From positions 1 to 36,122 of the forward strand of contig NZ_JADWYU010000192.1 in the NCBI RefSeq assembly GCF_016786325.1: a DNA stretch of 36,122 nt. Reading direction: 5' to 3'. The DNA is from Frankia nepalensis (lineage in GTDB: Bacteria > Actinomycetota > Actinomycetes > Frankiales > Frankiaceae). The notes under the pieces are model-generated. The model saw only the letters and a list, made by a program, of their open reading frames with translations, did not search any database and had not been told where the DNA came from. Each line of letters begins with the position of its first letter. The stretch's first letter is position 1. Made by a program: the position numbers and the translations under genes. Of the stretch, positions 23,457-32,091 are shown piece by piece.

Positions 23457-24508
23457 GCAGCCGGGTCGTCCAGTGGGCGACGGGTACCACCGGCCGGCTG
23501 GCCCTGCGGGCCGTCATCGACGCGCCCGACCTCGAGCTCGTCGGCGTCCGGGTCTACGACCCCGAAAAGGTCGGCGCCGACGCGGGAGACCTCGCCGGCC
23601 GCCCCGCGACCGGGGTCCGCGCGACCGACAGCAAGGACGAGCTGCTCGCCCTCGCCCCGGACGTCGTGCTCTACATGGGCCGGGTCGAGACCAACCCGGA
23701 GGGCTGCTTCACCGACGTCGCCGACCTGCTGGCCGCCGGCGCCGACGTCATCGCGACCGGCAGCTCGTTCGTCGACACCCGCGCGTTCGACCTCGAACGC
23801 CACCAGGCTCTCGCCGCCGCGTGCGAGAAGGGCCGGAGCACCTTCCTCGGTCTCGGGCTGTTCCCCGGGTTCTGGGGCGAGGTCGTCGCCCCGGTCCTGT
23901 CCCGGCTCGCGTTCCAGTGCGACCGCATCTTCGTGCGAGAACACCTGTCCTACGCCGAATACCCGAGCACCCAGCTGATCTTCGACGTCATGGGGTACGG
24001 CCATGCCCCGGACGCGACCGGCCCGCTGCTCAGCGACCCGCGCCGCGCCGCCGGTGCCTTCACTGGCACGGCGACGATCCTCGCCAAGTCTCTCGGCCTC
24101 GCCGTCGCCTCCGTCGAGCCGTTCCGCGAGGTAGCCGTGACCGACCGGGAGCTGACGGTCGCCGCCGGCGTCATTCCCGCCGGGACGGTCGGGGCGATGC
24201 GACTCGGCGTCCTGGCCGACTGCGGCCCGGTCACCATCGCCGTCGAGCACGTCACCTGGATGGCGCCCGACGTCGCGCCGCGGTGGTCCGCCCCCGGCGA
24301 GGGCTACCAGATCGAGTTCGACGGCGCGCCAACCCTGCGCTGCACCCTCGTCCTCGGCACCAGGGGCGAGGACCACACCGACATGGGCTGCCTCGCCACC
24401 GCCATGCACGCCGTGCACGCGATTCCCGCCGTGCGGGCGGCGGCGCCAGGCGTCCTGGACCTCGCGGACGTACCGACCTTCCTGGGGAGACTGCCATGGC
24501 CGACGTGA
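23453..24508 (+). CDS. DapB-like NAD(P)-dependent reductase 1
   Basis: This 351-residue protein starts SSRVVQWATGTTGRLALRAV, a Rossmann motif of the dihydrodipicolinate-reductase-like / 2,4-diaminopentanoate-dehydrogenase-like family. It continues with DLELVGVRVYDPEKVGADAG and LFPGFWGEVVAPVLSRLAFQ. True DapB is about 250 residues and makes lysine; this branch is about 350 residues, common beside actinobacterial catabolic genes, and is often called amine-dehydrogenase-like. Substrates are not generally known. GTG 23453 overlaps the P450 stop, and the 3' end overlaps the next gene by 13 bases, so translation is coupled. A second copy follows at 25608. Confidence 0.82.
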   Translation: MSSRVVQWATGTTGRLALRAVIDAPDLELVGVRVYDPEKVGADAGDLAGRPATGVRATDSKDELLALAPDVVLYMGRVETNPEGCFTDVADLLAAGADVIATGSSFVDTRAFDLERHQALAAACEKGRSTFLGLGLFPGFWGEVVAPVLSRLAFQCDRIFVREHLSYAEYPSTQLIFDVMGYGHAPDATGPLLSDPRRAAGAFTGTATILAKSLGLAVASVEPFREVAVTDRELTVAAGVIPAGTVGAMRLGVLADCGPVTIAVEHVTWMAPDVAPRWSAPGEGYQIEFDGAPTLRCTLVLGTRGEDHTDMGCLATAMHAVHAIPAVRAAAPGVLDLADVPTFLGRLPWPT

Positions 24509-25611
24509 CACCGGCCCGCATCGGCCTGCTCATCGACTATCTCGACGCCGACGGCGGCTACGACGAGAACATCCTGCTCACGCTGCGACTCGTCGCCGAC
24601 GACTACTTAGCCCGCGGCGTCCTCGAACGGCCGGTCGAGTTCGTCGTCCGCGCCGTGCAGGGACTGCCGAACGGCACCTTCCAAGCCGTGCGCGCCGCCT
24701 TCCGCGAACTGGTCGAAGAGGGCGTACTGGTGATCTTCGGGCCTTGGGTGTCCGAGAACGGCGTCGCCCTGCGCCCCTACGTCGAGCAGCTGGGCGAGGT
24801 CGCCTGCATCACCATGGGCGCCTCCGAGACCATGCTCGGCGAATGGGTCTTCGGCCTCCCCGCCGGCTCCATGGAGGAGGAGCCGATCATCATGGCCACC
24901 ATCGCCGCTCTCGACGGCTGCCGCACCGTCGGTATCGCGTACGAGGACTCCCTCATCGGCGCCGAGTACTTGCGCACCACCCGGGTCGCCTGCAAGGAGG
25001 CCGGCCTGCGTATCACCGCGGAGGTCCCCATCCCCCAGGTCCAGGCCGACAAGCAGGCCGCGATGAAGCAGCTGGCCGTCGACCAGCCCGACGGGATCCT
25101 GCACGTCGGGTTCGGCCTCGGCATCCCCGGCATGAACGACGCCCTCGCCGAAATCGGTTGGACGCCACCCCGGTACACGACCACCGCGTTCGAGTTCGCG
25201 GCCACCAGCGCCTGGTGGCGCGACCAGCTGGCCGGCTGGATCGGCCTCGACCAGTACGACGAACGCAACCAGACCGCCGTCGCGTTCCTCGACCAGTTCG
25301 AGGCTCGCCACGGCCGTCGGCCCGCGTACTTCTTCCCGCTCTACTGCTACGACGTCGGCCGGATGATGATGCTGGCGCTGGCCGGCGCCCGCCCACTCAC
25401 CGGCCCCGGCGTCAAGGACGCCCTCGAGAAAATCAAAATGCTTCCGGCCGCGTCCGGCGCGCCGGGAACCCGCCTGCGGTTCGGCCGCTACATCCGGCAC
25501 GGCTGGGTCGGAAGCGAGTTCCTCGTGGCCCGACGCGTCCTGCCCGACGGCAGCCGAAGCGTCCTGCACGCCACCATCGAAGGCCTCGTCGAACCGCCCT
25601 CCACCCCGTGA
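24496..25611 (+). CDS. Solute-binding-protein-like protein without signal peptide, 1
   Basis: This 371-residue protein has the fold pattern of type I periplasmic binding proteins: RIGLLIDYLDADGGYDEN, FGPWVSENGVALRPYVEQLG, GLPAGSMEEEPIIMATIAAL and PDGILHVGFGLGIPGMNDAL. But it begins MADVTPARIGLLIDYL, with no charged-hydrophobic signal and no lipobox, so it probably stays in the cytoplasm. It overlaps the preceding gene by 13 bases and the next by 4. Its paralogue lies at 26820-27932. A cytosolic ligand-binding or enzyme role, possibly as a chaperone for a CoA ester, is inferred. It contains one TTA codon (24607-24609), rare in such GC-rich DNA. Confidence 0.85.
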   Translation: MADVTPARIGLLIDYLDADGGYDENILLTLRLVADDYLARGVLERPVEFVVRAVQGLPNGTFQAVRAAFRELVEEGVLVIFGPWVSENGVALRPYVEQLGEVACITMGASETMLGEWVFGLPAGSMEEEPIIMATIAALDGCRTVGIAYEDSLIGAEYLRTTRVACKEAGLRITAEVPIPQVQADKQAAMKQLAVDQPDGILHVGFGLGIPGMNDALAEIGWTPPRYTTTAFEFAATSAWWRDQLAGWIGLDQYDERNQTAVAFLDQFEARHGRRPAYFFPLYCYDVGRMMMLALAGARPLTGPGVKDALEKIKMLPAASGAPGTRLRFGRYIRHGWVGSEFLVARRVLPDGSRSVLHATIEGLVEPPSTP

Positions 25612-26687
25612 CCCGGGTCGTCCAGTGGGCGACCGGCCCCGTCGGCACGGCCCAGCTCCGCGAAGTCATCGACAGCCCCGGCCTCGACCTCGTCGGCCTG
25701 TTCGTCTACAGCCCACACAAGGTCGGCGTGGACGCGGGCGATCTCGTCGGCCGCGGCCCCACCGGCGTCGTCGCCACCAACGACAAGGCGGCGATCCTCG
25801 CGCTCGACGCCGACCTCGTCCTGCACGCCGCGAGCAAGGCCTACTCCGACAACACCAACACCGACGACATCGTCGCCCTGCTCGAATCGGGCAAGGACGT
25901 CATCACCACCACGTCCTACAACCACCTCCCCACCTTCGGGGCGGCAGCCCGCGAGCGGGTCGAGAGCGCCTGCCAGCGGGCGGGCACCCGGTTTCACGCC
26001 GCGGGGGAACATCCCGGCTTCATGTTCGAGCGGCTCGCCACCACGCTCACCGGACTCTCGCAACGAGTCGACAAGATCGTCGTCCAGGAGTTCGTCGACT
26101 GCCGGGGCCTGTCGTCGAAGGAAATGCTCGTCGACCTCATGGGCATGGGTAAACCGCCCGAGGACATCACGATCACCTCCCCCATGTTCCAGGCCGTGTC
26201 GATCCAGTACGAGCAGGCGCTCGCGGCCACCGCCGACATACTCGGCCTGCGCATCGACGAGATCCACCGGTCGATCCGCACAGCGACCGCTTCCACAGAT
26301 GTCGAGACCCGGTGCGCGACCCTGCCGGCCGGCACCGTCGTCGGACAGATCCTGTCCTGGTCCGCTCACCACGGCGGCATCCCGGTGCTCGTCGCCGAGG
26401 AGCACTGGACCGCCACCGGCGGCCTACCCACCTGGGAGCACCTGCCCGACGGCGAGTTCCTCGTCCGCGTCCAGGTCGACGGAGCCCCGTCCCTGCACCT
26501 GGACCTACGCATCGGCAACGAGCCCATCGCGGGATTCCCCGGCGTCGGCGGCGGCCAGCTCGCGGTCGCCATGACCGCCATCCGCGCCATCCCCGACGTC
26601 CTCCAAGCCCCACCCGGAGTCGTCATTCCCGCCATCTTCGGCGCCTACCGCTGGCCCCGGAACCCAGCCAGGACCCCAGCACGCTGA
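25608..26687 (+). CDS. DapB-like NAD(P)-dependent reductase 2
   Basis: This 359-residue protein is a paralogue of the gene at 23453. It begins TRVVQWATGPVGTAQLREVI, has DAGDLVGRGPTGVVATNDK, GEHPGFMFERLATTLTGLSQ and ends with GAYRWPRN. It shares RVVQWATG-x-x-G and DAGDL-x-GR with copy 1, but the middle regions differ (AASKAYSDNTNTDDIVALLE here against MGRVETNPEGCFTDVADLLA), so the substrates probably differ or they act as a heteromer. The GTG start overlaps the binding-protein-like stop (GTGA). It is the last gene of the P450 operon; 132 bases separate it from the convergent second binding-protein-like gene. Confidence 0.82.
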   Translation: MTRVVQWATGPVGTAQLREVIDSPGLDLVGLFVYSPHKVGVDAGDLVGRGPTGVVATNDKAAILALDADLVLHAASKAYSDNTNTDDIVALLESGKDVITTTSYNHLPTFGAAARERVESACQRAGTRFHAAGEHPGFMFERLATTLTGLSQRVDKIVVQEFVDCRGLSSKEMLVDLMGMGKPPEDITITSPMFQAVSIQYEQALAATADILGLRIDEIHRSIRTATASTDVETRCATLPAGTVVGQILSWSAHHGGIPVLVAEEHWTATGGLPTWEHLPDGEFLVRVQVDGAPSLHLDLRIGNEPIAGFPGVGGGQLAVAMTAIRAIPDVLQAPPGVVIPAIFGAYRWPRNPARTPAR

Positions 26688-26819
26688 ATATTGAGGTCCC
26701 CGACTCCGCGCCCTACCAGACCGCTATCAACCGGTAACCGGCAAAACAACGGACGTGGTGCCTTTCCCGATGGCGAGCACCGCCGGAGGAGAACAGCTCG
26801 TGGCGGGCGTGACGCGGGC

Positions 26820-27932
26820 TTAGCTGGGTTCGAAGCGGGCGACGAGGCGGTGGGACTTGCGGTCGGGTTCGAAGGCGCGGGCGACGAGGTAGCTTGAGCC
26901 CATCCAGCCGCGGCGGGTCCACTGGCCGAAGGAGATCGTCGTTCCGGGGGCGCCGGAGGCGGCCGGGACGAGTTTCACGCGTTCGAGGGCGTCGCGCACG
27001 CCCCGCGGCGACAGCGGCTCGGCGCCCGCGAACGCGCGCGCCAGCGCCACGCCCGCGTCGTGGCACAGCCCCGGCGCGTAGTACTGCGGCCGGCGGCCGT
27101 ACGCGGCCTCGAAGCGGTCCAGGAACCGCTGGCCGACCAGGTTGTCCTCGTCGTACTGCTCCAGCCCGACCCAGCCGACGTACGCGTCCCAGATCTCGTC
27201 CGAGAAGTACGCGTCCTCGAACGCGGTTCCCATGTATCGCGGCGGGTCCCAGCCGAGGGCGCCGAGCGCCTCGTTGATCCGGATCACGCCGTAGCCGAAG
27301 CCGAGGTGCACGAGCGCGTCGGGCCGCGACCCGTGGAGGGAGCGCACCGCGTCGCCGATGTCCTGCCCGGTCTGCGCGATGGTCTCCTCCGCGACGATGC
27401 GCAGTCCCTGCTCCCGGCAGGCGTCGCGGAAGCCGCGCCCGTACAGCTGACCGATCACCGAGCGTTCCACGAGCACCCCCGCCGTGCGCGCGCCGGCCCT
27501 GGCGGCGAGGTTCGCGAGGATGATCGGTTCGTCGGTCATCGACCCGTTGGGCAGCGCGAAGGTCCACTTCCCGAGCCACTGGTCGGCGCCGCAGACGCTG
27601 ATCGAGGGCACCCGGAACCGCCGCTCGATCTCGGGCCGCAGGGCGAGGGTGTTCTCGGAGATGTGCGGGCCGAAGACGGCGAGGCAGCCCTCGTCGACGA
27701 GTTCGCCGTAGCTGTCGATGACGGACTTCACGCTGCCGGTCGGTAACCCGTCGGCGTCGCGCTCGACGAGTTCCACCGGCCGGTCGAGCAGTCCGGACTC
27801 CTGCGCCTCGCGGAAGACCAGCGCGAGCGCGTCGAGGAAGTCCTGGCGGGTGTCGTAGGCCCTGCCGGGCGGGATGGTGAAGTCCTGCAGAACGCCGAGC
27901 TTGATCGGCTTCGCCTGATGTCCCACGGCCAC
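26820..27932 (-). CDS. Solute-binding-protein-like protein without signal peptide, 2
   Basis: This 370-residue protein is a paralogue of the one at 24496: FGPHISENTLALRPEIERRF, ALPNGSMTDEPIILANLAAR, LVHLGFGYGVIRINEALGAL and SGAPGTTISFGQWTRRGWMG align block by block. The start is set at GTG 27932, which has GGGAG 7 bases upstream, giving AVGHQAKPIKLGVLQDFTIP. The 67 residues read further upstream are Arg/Ala filler and not a signal peptide. It therefore also lacks an export signal. It is convergent with the P450 operon and divergent from the CaiC-like ligase at 28206, so its promoter would lie near the AT-rich motif at 28153. Confidence 0.83.
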   Translation of the reverse strand: MAVGHQAKPIKLGVLQDFTIPPGRAYDTRQDFLDALALVFREAQESGLLDRPVELVERDADGLPTGSVKSVIDSYGELVDEGCLAVFGPHISENTLALRPEIERRFRVPSISVCGADQWLGKWTFALPNGSMTDEPIILANLAARAGARTAGVLVERSVIGQLYGRGFRDACREQGLRIVAEETIAQTGQDIGDAVRSLHGSRPDALVHLGFGYGVIRINEALGALGWDPPRYMGTAFEDAYFSDEIWDAYVGWVGLEQYDEDNLVGQRFLDRFEAAYGRRPQYYAPGLCHDAGVALARAFAGAEPLSPRGVRDALERVKLVPAASGAPGTTISFGQWTRRGWMGSSYLVARAFEPDRKSHRLVARFEPS

Positions 27933-28150
27933 GGTTCGTCTCCCTGATCTCGTCACTTGCCCGAACCCGAGGGCGTTCGCCAGGCGAGGCGCCCGCGGCC
28001 TTCCGGCCGTCGAGCCCCGGCGGACGCTCCCGGCGTGGGCGGGCGCGGTCCCGACCCGCGCCCGAAGGCATCGACGCGAAGACATCGATACGTGCGGGAA
28101 GCCGGGTCGACGGCGCGGAAGGATCATGCGCATGTCGGTTGGCGGACTGT

Positions 28151-28168
28151 TATATATATAGATGTATC
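28151..28168 (+). promoter_or_regulatory. AT-rich motif, copy 3, before the CaiC-like ligase
   Basis: TATATATATAGATGTATC lies in the 273-base divergent spacer, 38 bases before the ligase GTG. It contains the 16-base element shared with 14088-14103 and 18992-19007 (minus). ACAT-CTAT-ATAT on the other strand is the imperfect inner dyad. It may be both a -10 region and an operator. The rest of the spacer (27933-28150) shows nothing else. Confidence 0.5.
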
Positions 28169-28205
28169 ACCGCGCGGGGGTGCTGGCGAGGAGGGGACGA
28201 GTCAG

Positions 28206-29837
28206 GTGAGTGACGGTGTCTGGGGGAGTGCCTCGCGGCATACGACCACGGAGCTGCTGGTGCGGCGGATCGAGAAGGAGCCGGACAGCGAGTACCTGGA
28301 CATCGGTGGGACCACGCTGACGGCCGCGCAGGTCGGCGCGGCGGCGGCTCGGCTGGGTGGTGGTCTTCGGGAGCTGGGGGTCGGCCCTGGTGACCGGGTG
28401 GCGATGTTGTTGGAGAACTCGCCGGAGATGCTGGTCGCGTGGTGGGCGGCGCAGTGGGCGGGTGCCGTGGCGGTACCGATCAACACGGCGTACAAGGGCG
28501 AGTACCTGCGTCATCAGCTGCGGGACTCCGGGGCGACCGTGCTGGTCGTCGCCCACGATCTCGCGGATCGCGCCGCGGCCGTGTCCGGCGATCTCGACGA
28601 GCTGGCGCATGTGGTGGTCACGGGCCCGGAGGTGCCGGTGTTCCCGGGCGCGGCCGGTCACCGGTTCGACGACCTGCTGTCGGGTGCGCCGCTGGCGGAG
28701 CCGGTCGCGCGCCGCCCGTCGGACCTGGCGACGTTCATCTACACGGGTGGGACGACGGGTCTGTCGAAGGGCTGCATGCTCAGCCACAACTACCACGAGG
28801 CGCTGGCGAGGCAGATCGGCTACAGCTGGGGCCGGACGGCGGCGGACGTGGTGTGGACGCCGCTGCCGATGTTCCACTACAACGCGCTGGTCACGGCGGT
28901 GGTGGGGACGCTGGTGTACGGCGGGCGGGCGGCGATCTACCGGAAGTTCTCGGTGTCGAACTTCTGGCCGGAGATGAACCGGACCGGCGCGACGATGACC
29001 TCGACGCTCGGGACGATGGCCTACCTGCTGGCGCACGACGAGGACAGACCGGAGATGCCGCGCTCGGGTGCGCCGGAGGCGAACACGTCGCTGCGGCTGA
29101 TGGGGGCGGCGCCGCTGCCGCCGGAGGTCGACGACGTGATCCGTTCCCGGTTCGGGATCGACACGTTCTCCGGTGCCTACGGGGTGACCGAGGCGAGCCT
29201 GATCTCCTGGCAGCCGCCGGGCGTGCGCAACAGGCCGCGCGCCGCGGGGGTCGTGAACACCGAGTACTTCGATGTGCGGATCTTCGACGACGAGGACAAC
29301 GAGCTGCCCCGTGGGACGGACGGGGAGATCGTGATCCGGCCGAAGCTGGCGCACGTCATGTTCGAGGGGTACTGGGGCCGTCCCGAGGTGACGGTGGAGA
29401 CGAGCCGGAACTGGTGGTACCACACCGGGGACATCGGGAAGATCGACGAGGACGGCTACCTGTACTTCGTCGACCGCAAGGCCGACTACCTGCGCCGGCG
29501 CGGCGAGAACATCGCGAGCTTCGAGGTCGAGCGGATCCTGATGGGCCACGGCCAGCTCGCCGACGTCGCGGTGCACGCGGTGCCGAGCCAGCTGACCGAG
29601 GACGACGTGAAGGTGACGGCGACCCGGGTCGCCGGCTCGGCGCTCACCGAGGAGGAGCTGTTCCGGTGGTGCGTGGACGCGCTGCCGTACTTCGTCCTGC
29701 CGCGCTACATCGAGTTCCGCGACGAGCTGCCCCGCAGCCCGGTCGGCCGGGTCCTCAAGCGTGAGCTGCGCGCCGAGGGCGTCACCCCCGCCACCTGGGA
29801 CGTCGAGGCCGCCGGCATCACCTACGAGAAGCGCTGA
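28206..29837 (+). CDS. ATP-dependent acyl-CoA ligase (CaiC-like)
   Basis: This 543-residue AMP-forming ligase has FIYTGGTTGLSKGCMLSHNY (P-loop), FSGAYGVTEAS (adenine motif), WYHTGDIGKIDEDGYLYFVD and RKADYLRRRGENIASFEVER (hinge), as in crotonobetaine/carnitine-CoA ligase-like enzymes. At the end it reads LPRSPVGRVLKRELR: the position of the usual catalytic Lys (GK) is Arg, although a Lys stands three residues later. GTG 28206 is preceded by GGAGG at about 11 bases. It starts the plus-strand set with thiolase, SDR, alcohol dehydrogenase and two ACADs, and would activate the starting acid. Confidence 0.88.
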   Translation: MSDGVWGSASRHTTTELLVRRIEKEPDSEYLDIGGTTLTAAQVGAAAARLGGGLRELGVGPGDRVAMLLENSPEMLVAWWAAQWAGAVAVPINTAYKGEYLRHQLRDSGATVLVVAHDLADRAAAVSGDLDELAHVVVTGPEVPVFPGAAGHRFDDLLSGAPLAEPVARRPSDLATFIYTGGTTGLSKGCMLSHNYHEALARQIGYSWGRTAADVVWTPLPMFHYNALVTAVVGTLVYGGRAAIYRKFSVSNFWPEMNRTGATMTSTLGTMAYLLAHDEDRPEMPRSGAPEANTSLRLMGAAPLPPEVDDVIRSRFGIDTFSGAYGVTEASLISWQPPGVRNRPRAAGVVNTEYFDVRIFDDEDNELPRGTDGEIVIRPKLAHVMFEGYWGRPEVTVETSRNWWYHTGDIGKIDEDGYLYFVDRKADYLRRRGENIASFEVERILMGHGQLADVAVHAVPSQLTEDDVKVTATRVAGSALTEEELFRWCVDALPYFVLPRYIEFRDELPRSPVGRVLKRELRAEGVTPATWDVEAAGITYEKR

Positions 29838-29953
29838 GGCAGGCGCGCGGACGGCGCCCGGTCAACCCACCCCCCGACTACCAGGCTCGCGACCACCAGC
29901 AGTTCGACAGTGTCCGGCGTCCCGGGCACGCGCCAGATCCCGAGGAGTCCACC

Positions 29954-31126
29954 GTGACCGACGCAGTCATCGTCTCGACCGCTCGCACGCCCATCGGGCG
30001 TGCCCGTAAGGGATCGCTGGTCGGGCTGGACGCGTTCCAGCTCGCAGAGGTCGTCGTGCCCGCGGCGCTCGAGCGCGCCGGCGTGCCCGCGCGGGACGTC
30101 GACGGCCTGGTGCTCGCCGAGGCGTACCAGGGCGGCGGGGTCATCGCCCGCAACGTGGCCGTGCGGCTTGGCCTGGACGACCTCGCCGGCCTCGCCACCA
30201 ACCAGCACTGCGCCGGCGGCCTCGCCGCCGTCGCGATCGCGGCCGGCAGCGTCCGCGCCGGTATGGACCAGGTGGTCATCGCCGGTGGTACCGAGAGCCT
30301 GACCAACAGCGCGATGACGACCACCAGGAAGGGGCCCGACGGGCAGCCGGTGACGTGGGTGTCCGCGTCGCACCCGGAGACGCCGGACGCCCCGGCCTTC
30401 GACATGTCGATCACTGTCGGCGAGAACACCGCCCGTGAGCTGGGCCTGACCCGTCGCGACGTGGACGAGTGGGCCGCCTACAGCCACGGTCAGGCGGTCG
30501 CGTCGATCGACGGCGGCTACTTCGCCGACCAGATCGTGCCGGTCGAGGTGACGGCGCCGGACGGCACGACCAGGCTGTTCGACACCGACGAGTTCCCGCG
30601 CCGCGGGGTCACCGTCGAGTCGCTCGCCCAGCTGCGGCTGCTGCATCCCGAACTGCCGGACGCGACGGTGACCGCCGGCAACGCCGCGGGCCTGAACGAC
30701 GCGGCGGCCGCGGTCACGCTGGCCAGCGGCGAGTACGCGGCGGCGAACGGGCTGGCGCCGCTGGCCCGGATCCGGTCGTGGGCGTCGGTCGGGGTGCCCC
30801 CGGCGCTGACCGGGCTCGGCCCGTCGCTGGCGATTCCGAAGGCACTCGACCGGGCCGGGCTCACGCTCGCCGACATCGACCTCTTCGAAATCAACGAGGC
30901 CTTCTGCTCCGTCCCGGTCGCGGCCATCCGCAAGCTCGGGATCGCCCCGGAGATCGTGAACGTCAACGGCAGCGGCGCGAGCCTGGGCCACCCGATCGCC
31001 GCCACCGGCGCGCGGATGGTCGTGACGATGGTCCACGAGCTGCGCCGCCGCGGGAACACCCTCGGCGTCGTGTCCATGTGCGCCGGCGGCGGCATGGGCG
31101 CCGCCATGGTCATCGAGGCCCTCTAA
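29954..31126 (+). CDS. Thiolase (acetyl-CoA acyltransferase family)
   Basis: This 390-residue thiolase has NQHCAGGLAAV with the acyl-accepting Cys86, LFEINEAFCS (NEAF motif), GHPIAATGARM with His346 and MCAGGGMGAAM with Cys376 as the second catalytic Cys. All residues needed for cleavage or formation of a 3-ketoacyl-CoA are present, so it is likely active as a degradative thiolase or an acetyltransferase. It is not of the SCP2/steroid type that needs a DUF35 partner, and none is present. GTG 29954 follows GAGGAG. It lies 116 bases after the ligase and is followed by two hairpins. Confidence 0.93.
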   Translation: MTDAVIVSTARTPIGRARKGSLVGLDAFQLAEVVVPAALERAGVPARDVDGLVLAEAYQGGGVIARNVAVRLGLDDLAGLATNQHCAGGLAAVAIAAGSVRAGMDQVVIAGGTESLTNSAMTTTRKGPDGQPVTWVSASHPETPDAPAFDMSITVGENTARELGLTRRDVDEWAAYSHGQAVASIDGGYFADQIVPVEVTAPDGTTRLFDTDEFPRRGVTVESLAQLRLLHPELPDATVTAGNAAGLNDAAAAVTLASGEYAAANGLAPLARIRSWASVGVPPALTGLGPSLAIPKALDRAGLTLADIDLFEINEAFCSVPVAAIRKLGIAPEIVNVNGSGASLGHPIAATGARMVVTMVHELRRRGNTLGVVSMCAGGGMGAAMVIEAL

Positions 31127-31146
31127 CCCGATCCGGTTCACGAATC

Positions 31147-31214
31147 GGCTCGCCCCGATGGGCGGGCCACCCGCTTCTCCCGGTTGGCTCGCCGATGGGC
31201 GAGCGAACCGGGAG
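31147..31214. terminator. Two tandem hairpins between thiolase and SDR
   Basis: The first (31147-31168) pairs GGCTCGCCC with GGGCGGGCC (one G-T) around CGAT. The second (31177-31214) pairs CTCCCGGTT-G-GCTCGCC with GGCGAGC-G-AACCGGGAG, a 17-base stem with one mismatch around GATG. The second is very stable. It ends 25 bases before the SDR start, so it may be a terminator, an attenuator or a processing site that sets the ratio of thiolase to SDR. Confidence 0.55.
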
Positions 31215-31239
31215 CTCGGACATCCTGGAAGGAATCGCC

Positions 31240-32091
31240 ATGGGCAAGCTCGACGGCAAGGTCGCCTTCATCACCGGAGCCGCGCGCGGCCAGGGCCGCA
31301 GCCACGCGCTGCGGTTAGCCAGCGAGGGCGCGGACATCATCGCGGTCGACCTGTGCGAGCAGATCGCCAGCGTCCCCTACCCGCTGGGGACGCCGGAGGA
31401 CCTCGCCCAGACCGTCAAGGAGGTCGAGGCGCTCGGCCGGGGCATCGTCGCGGTGAAGGCCGACGTCCGGGAGCGGTCCCAGCTGCGGGCCGCGCTCGAC
31501 GAGGGGCTGGCCCGGTTCGGCCGGCTCGACATCGTGCTCGGGAATGCCGGTGTCTGTGCCTGGGACGACCTGTCGCTGTGCGGCGGGTTCGTCGACGTCA
31601 CCGATGTCGACCTCATCGGCGTGATGAACACCGTCGCGGTCAGCCTGCCGCACCTGACCGCCGGTGCCTCGATCATCCTGACCGGCTCCACCGCCGGCAT
31701 GATGAAAGGCACCACCGAGATCATGGGCAACACCGGCGGCGTCGGCTACTCCTGGGCCAAGCAGACCGTGCTCCGCTACACCGAGGTCCTGGCCCTGCAG
31801 CTCGCGCCGCACAACATCCGGCTGAACGCGATCCACCCGACGAACGTCAACACCAACCTGCTGCAGAACGACCGGATCTACAAGACGTTCCGCCCGGACC
31901 TGGAGAGCCCCACCCGCGAGGACGCGGAGCTGGCGTTCCCGGTGCTGCAGGCGATGCCGATCCCGTACATCGAGCCGAACGACGTGAGCTCCCTGGTGCT
32001 GTTCCTCGCGTCCGACGACGCGAAGTACATCACCGGCCTCAACATCCGCATCGACGCCGGCGGAATGCTCAAGGGCGAGTCAGCCCTCTAG
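31240..32091 (+). CDS. Mycofactocin-type short-chain dehydrogenase
   Basis: This 283-residue SDR has TGAARGQG (12-19), Asp37 (IAVDLC), an insert PYPLGTPEDLAQTVKEVEAL after strand two, NAG (102-104), Ser150, Tyr170 and Lys174. This early insert with LxTxxxVExLGR is the hallmark of SDRs that keep their NAD and need the redox cofactor mycofactocin to reoxidise it. No mycofactocin biosynthesis gene is in the window. It would oxidise a secondary alcohol of the substrate. ATG 31240 follows GGAAGGA. Codon 26 is TTA, rare here. Confidence 0.9.
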   Translation: MGKLDGKVAFITGAARGQGRSHALRLASEGADIIAVDLCEQIASVPYPLGTPEDLAQTVKEVEALGRGIVAVKADVRERSQLRAALDEGLARFGRLDIVLGNAGVCAWDDLSLCGGFVDVTDVDLIGVMNTVAVSLPHLTAGASIILTGSTAGMMKGTTEIMGNTGGVGYSWAKQTVLRYTEVLALQLAPHNIRLNAIHPTNVNTNLLQNDRIYKTFRPDLESPTREDAELAFPVLQAMPIPYIEPNDVSSLVLFLASDDAKYITGLNIRIDAGGMLKGESAL

